A stretch of 64,000 nucleotides of DNA. Source: Lysobacter capsici. Lineage in GTDB: Bacteria > Pseudomonadota > Gammaproteobacteria > Xanthomonadales > Xanthomonadaceae. The position numbers were made by a program, and so were the translations under genes. Shown piece after piece: positions 61,759 to 64,000 of this stretch. A model generated the notes under the pieces. That model did no database searches and was not told the DNA's origin. It saw nothing but the letters and a program-made list of their open reading frames with translations. The stretch is from NCBI RefSeq assembly GCF_014779555.2, contig NZ_CP094357.1, positions 496,001 through 560,000 of the forward strand, in the 5' to 3' direction. The first letter of the stretch is position 1, and every line of letters starts with the position of its first letter.

Positions 61759-62601
61759 ATGGACACGATCACCGATCCGCAAACCATTCTCGCCGCGGGC
61801 GCCTATGGCACCGCGCTGCTGTTCTTCGCCTATGGCGCGTACGCGCTGCTCAAGACCAGGAACGCCGAACAGAACAAGAACGTGCGCTGGTATCTGGGCA
61901 TCGGCGCGATCGTCGTGGTGGCGATGATCGGGTTCGACACGCTCAAGAGCTGGCGCAGCGGCGAACGCGTGGTGCCCAACGTCTACCTGACCTTCTCGCC
62001 GCGTTTCGCCGCGGTGAAACTGCCCGATCCGGTGATCGAATACAGCGGCCAGACCCTGGCGCCGAACGCGCCGATCCGGGTCGCCGACAACAACAGCAGC
62101 ATCAACATCTCGGTCGATTCGATCATCGAGACGGTCAAGGGCCTGCAGCAGAACAACCAGCAACTGCAGAGCGCGCTCGGCAGCGCCGCGCTGGCGAGCC
62201 AGCCCAGGGAACTGGCCGAGGAAATCGCCGCAGCGTCCAGCGCCGGCAAGGATCCGTGCGAAGGCGGCGACGCCACCTTGTGCGGCTGGAAGCAGTTGTC
62301 GAACGGCCAGCTGGCCAACGCGCAGCAGACCCTGACCCAGGCGGTGAAGGACGCGCCGGCCGACGACCCCAAGGCCCGCGCCACCGCGCTCAGCGGCCTG
62401 GGCGAGATCTATGTCGGCCAGGGCCGCCTCGACGAAGCCAGGATCGTGCTGAAGAAAGCGGCCGATCTGGGCAATAGCGGGGCGAAGAAGCGGCTGGATA
62501 CGTTGGCGGTTCCGTCGAGGAGCGGAACCTTGCGGCCGGTGGTGTCGCCGGAGCGGCCGGAGCTGCGTGATCGGCCGGTGCGTCGCGTACCGCAAGGCTG
62601 A
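61759..62601 (+). CDS. Hypothetical membrane protein with TPR-like C-terminus
   Basis: A 280-residue protein starting MDTITDPQTILAAGAYGTAL. Two membrane helices (about 12-30 and 45-61) are followed by a soluble part: a beta-like segment (NVYLTFSPRFAAVKLPDPVI), a polar helix rich in Asn/Gln (ETVKGLQQNNQQLQSALGSA), and a region CEGGDATLCGWKQLSNGQLA with two Cys that leads into helices resembling one or two TPR/Sel1 units (ALSGLGEIYVGQGRLDEARI). The Arg/Pro-rich tail is probably unstructured. No family recognised; it may be a periplasmic scaffold. The 212 bases after engB hold no gene. Confidence 0.7.
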   Translation: MDTITDPQTILAAGAYGTALLFFAYGAYALLKTRNAEQNKNVRWYLGIGAIVVVAMIGFDTLKSWRSGERVVPNVYLTFSPRFAAVKLPDPVIEYSGQTLAPNAPIRVADNNSSINISVDSIIETVKGLQQNNQQLQSALGSAALASQPRELAEEIAAASSAGKDPCEGGDATLCGWKQLSNGQLANAQQTLTQAVKDAPADDPKARATALSGLGEIYVGQGRLDEARIVLKKAADLGNSGAKKRLDTLAVPSRSGTLRPVVSPERPELRDRPVRRVPQG

Positions 62602-62661
62602 AGTTCGCCGATTCACAACGCGCGTTGCCGCCTCGCGAATGAGGCCGCGCGCGCGTCGGGC

Positions 62662-63534
62662 TCAACGCTGCGACAGCGGCCGGCTTGAGGCGATTTCTCC
62701 GCGCTCGTCATAGGTGCGTTCGACATCCAGCGTGCCGTCGCCGTCGCTGTCGTACTTGCCATCGAGCGTGCGCAAGGCGGTGTGCCGGACTTGCTTGATG
62801 ATCCGGCCCTGGGGATCGAGCCATTCTTCCAATTGCGCGAGCCCGTATTCGCCGTGGCCGCGATAATCGGGTTTGCCGTCGCCATCGCGATCGATGGAAA
62901 AGTCGAATATCTCGTTACCCCGATAGCTGTACTGCGTCTCGTGATAGCCGTCGAAATCGTTGTCCTGGGCGGCCGTATGGGCCACTCCTTTCTTGTAGCG
63001 CACGACCTGATCGATCTTGCCATCGCCGTTGCGATCGCTGCGCATCAGCGTGGGTTGGCCTTTGACGTAGAGGGTCCATTGATCCGTTTCGCCATCGCCG
63101 TTCGTATCGGTCTCGACGGTCTGGGTGGGTCGGGGCGAAGGTTGGCGGCGATGTCCGGAATGCGCGACCGTCTCGAGCAGGAAAGCGCCCAGGACAGCGC
63201 CGACGATCAGCGCCAACACCATGCTGGAAATGCTGAAGCCGCCTGCCGGCTTGTCTTGCTTCAACGGCTTGTAGAGGTTGGGATCTTCGGCAGGTTCAAC
63301 ACGGTCCTGGCCGCCGACATCGGGACGGGCCGGTTCGTCGCTTTCGTTCTTGGTGAGCGGCGCCGCCGTGGTCTGCCATTGCGCGATGATGTTGCGCGCG
63401 CGCCCTGCGTCGTCGTCGACCACTTCGACCCGCATCGAGCCATCGACCACGAACGATTCGATTCCTTCCTGCGCCAACAACCCACGCACCAGCTGCGCGT
63501 CGGCCGAATTAGCCGCGTGATAGACGATCTGCAT
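62662..63534 (-). CDS. DUF2007-type membrane protein with 24-residue-spaced calcium-loop repeats
   Basis: A 290-residue protein starting MQIVYHAANSADAQLVRGLL. Residues 1-55 are a DUF2007 (putative signal-transducing) domain with GLLAQEGIESFVVDGSM. A charged linker leads to one membrane helix (about 103-122), so the C-terminus should be periplasmic. That part contains calcium-loop motifs of the D-x-N/D-x-DG-x2-D type: DTNGDGETD at 143, DRNGDGKID at 167, DNDFDGYHE at 191, DRDGDGKPD at 215, a degenerate one near 240 and DSDGDGTLD at 262. The first four are exactly 24 residues apart. This resembles EF-hand-like loops set in beta-hairpin repeats; calcium binding is inferred. Monocistronic. Confidence 0.75.
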   Translation of the reverse strand: MQIVYHAANSADAQLVRGLLAQEGIESFVVDGSMRVEVVDDDAGRARNIIAQWQTTAAPLTKNESDEPARPDVGGQDRVEPAEDPNLYKPLKQDKPAGGFSISSMVLALIVGAVLGAFLLETVAHSGHRRQPSPRPTQTVETDTNGDGETDQWTLYVKGQPTLMRSDRNGDGKIDQVVRYKKGVAHTAAQDNDFDGYHETQYSYRGNEIFDFSIDRDGDGKPDYRGHGEYGLAQLEEWLDPQGRIIKQVRHTALRTLDGKYDSDGDGTLDVERTYDERGEIASSRPLSQR

Positions 63535-63655
63535 CGATTCCCCCTGGCGCGCGGCGACGCGCTCGCGCAGGCGAAGTATGCATCGGCGCGATAGGGCGAC
63601 GCACGAAAGCCGCGCCGCCATCAGCCGCGGCGCGCAGACGGAGCCGATCCGCCGA

Positions 63656-64000
63656 TCAGCGCCCGGCGCGCGCCGCGTAGATGCCGTAAGCCGGCAGGAT
63701 CAGCCGCCCGTCGACGACCCGGCCCTGCGGCAGGCCGTGTCCCGAATCTACCTGCCAGTCCGCCATCGCGCCGAGCTCGACGCTGGCCTCGTCGCCGCCG
63801 AGATTGAACGCCATCAGCATCGCCTCGCTGCCTTCGCCGCGCACGAACGCGATCGCGGGCTCGGCGCTGTCGACGAAGGCGATCGCCCCATCGAGCAGCG
63901 CGGCATGGCGCTTGCGCCAACTCAGGAAACGGCGAAAACCGTTGAGCATCGAATCGCGATCGGCATGCTGGGTGGCGACATCGAGCCCGCGATGGCTGGC
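63656..64000 (-). CDS. GH13 alpha-glucosidase family protein, C-terminal part (start outside window)
   Basis: The last 114 residues of a protein entering from the right edge and ending at 63656. It begins LDVATQHADRDSMLNGFRRF then LSWRKRHAALLDG, the segment that in GH13 alpha-glucosidases links the barrel to the C-terminal beta-sandwich (typical pattern QxxDxxSxLxxxRRLLxLR). It continues with FVRGEGSEAMLMAFNLGGDE and ends VVDGRLILPAYGIYAARAG. It hydrolyses alpha-glucosidic bonds in maltose or isomaltose-type sugars if the catalytic part, outside this window, is intact. A catabolic sugar locus to the right is likely. Confidence 0.8.
   Translation of the reverse strand, partial: ASHRGLDVATQHADRDSMLNGFRRFLSWRKRHAALLDGAIAFVDSAEPAIAFVRGEGSEAMLMAFNLGGDEASVELGAMADWQVDSGHGLPQGRVVDGRLILPAYGIYAARAGR

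Overview
The window looks like a chromosomal segment from a Lysobacter-type member of the Xanthomonadaceae. Base composition is GC-rich throughout. The housekeeping neighbourhoods are gammaproteobacterial: dnaG, a YqeY-like gene, rpsU and tsaD together, and a cytochrome c4 gene divergent from engB. There are several large TonB-dependent receptors. Intergenic DNA is crowded with short palindromic elements of the GTAGGAGCGGCGCGAGCCGCGACC type. The genus is an inference; no rRNA or other marker gene lies in the window, and no tRNA, CRISPR array, integrase or transposase was seen.

Layout. 1-3.0 kb: a minus-strand, tightly packed operon of two paralogous haem-oxygenase-fold (HDO-like) proteins and an adenylosuccinate-lyase-type enzyme that runs off the left edge; it may belong to a specialised-metabolite locus. 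3.2-3.9 kb: an overlapping MerR regulator and YHS-domain protein behind a MerR-type promoter with a 20-bp spacer. 4.2-9.8 kb: MOSC protein, DUF2164 and DUF3574 proteins, a 111-bp tandem-repeat array, and putA. 10.3-19.0 kb: an aa3-type cytochrome c oxidase cluster (ctaC, ctaD, a 43-residue membrane peptide, ctaG, ctaE, a DUF2909 protein on the opposite strand, SURF1, a thioredoxin-fold-like membrane protein, ctaA, ctaB). It supplies structural subunits, copper insertion and haem A synthesis. 19.0-27.4 kb: amidohydrolase, bile-acid/sodium symporter family protein, a probable nuclease toxin with its immunity protein, an S9 peptidase and a Tat-exported M19 dipeptidase homologue lacking part of its metal site.

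27.8-39.1 kb: dnaG (with a striking low-GC internal block), GST, YihY-family membrane protein, a frameshifted SEC-C gene, a YqeY-like gene, rpsU, tsaD, folB, membrane proteins, a MidA-type methyltransferase with a TTG start, and a VanZ-like protein. 39.5-49.3 kb: a TonB receptor, a broken lysozyme-like gene overlapping a secreted protein gene, cca, a PH-domain protein, an NDUFA9-like protein whose stop codon lies in a repeat element, a soluble lytic transglycosylase, and a TauE-family exporter. 49.5-55.9 kb: two tandem, clearly duplicated TonB receptors with duplicated leaders. 55.9-64.0 kb: about 1 kb of nested repeats, an EEP-family protein, two tandem DsbA-like oxidoreductases, a terminator-bounded stretch that may encode a small RNA, cytochrome c4, engB, a hypothetical membrane protein, a DUF2007 protein with calcium-loop repeats spaced 24 residues, and the 3' end of a GH13 glycosidase gene.

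The strongest candidates for something undescribed are the HDO pair plus lyase operon, the low-GC block inside dnaG, the nuclease-immunity pair, the broken lysozyme gene with its translationally coupled secreted partner, and the apparent small transcript between two terminators near 59.5 kb. All of these are read from sequence by eye, without database search.
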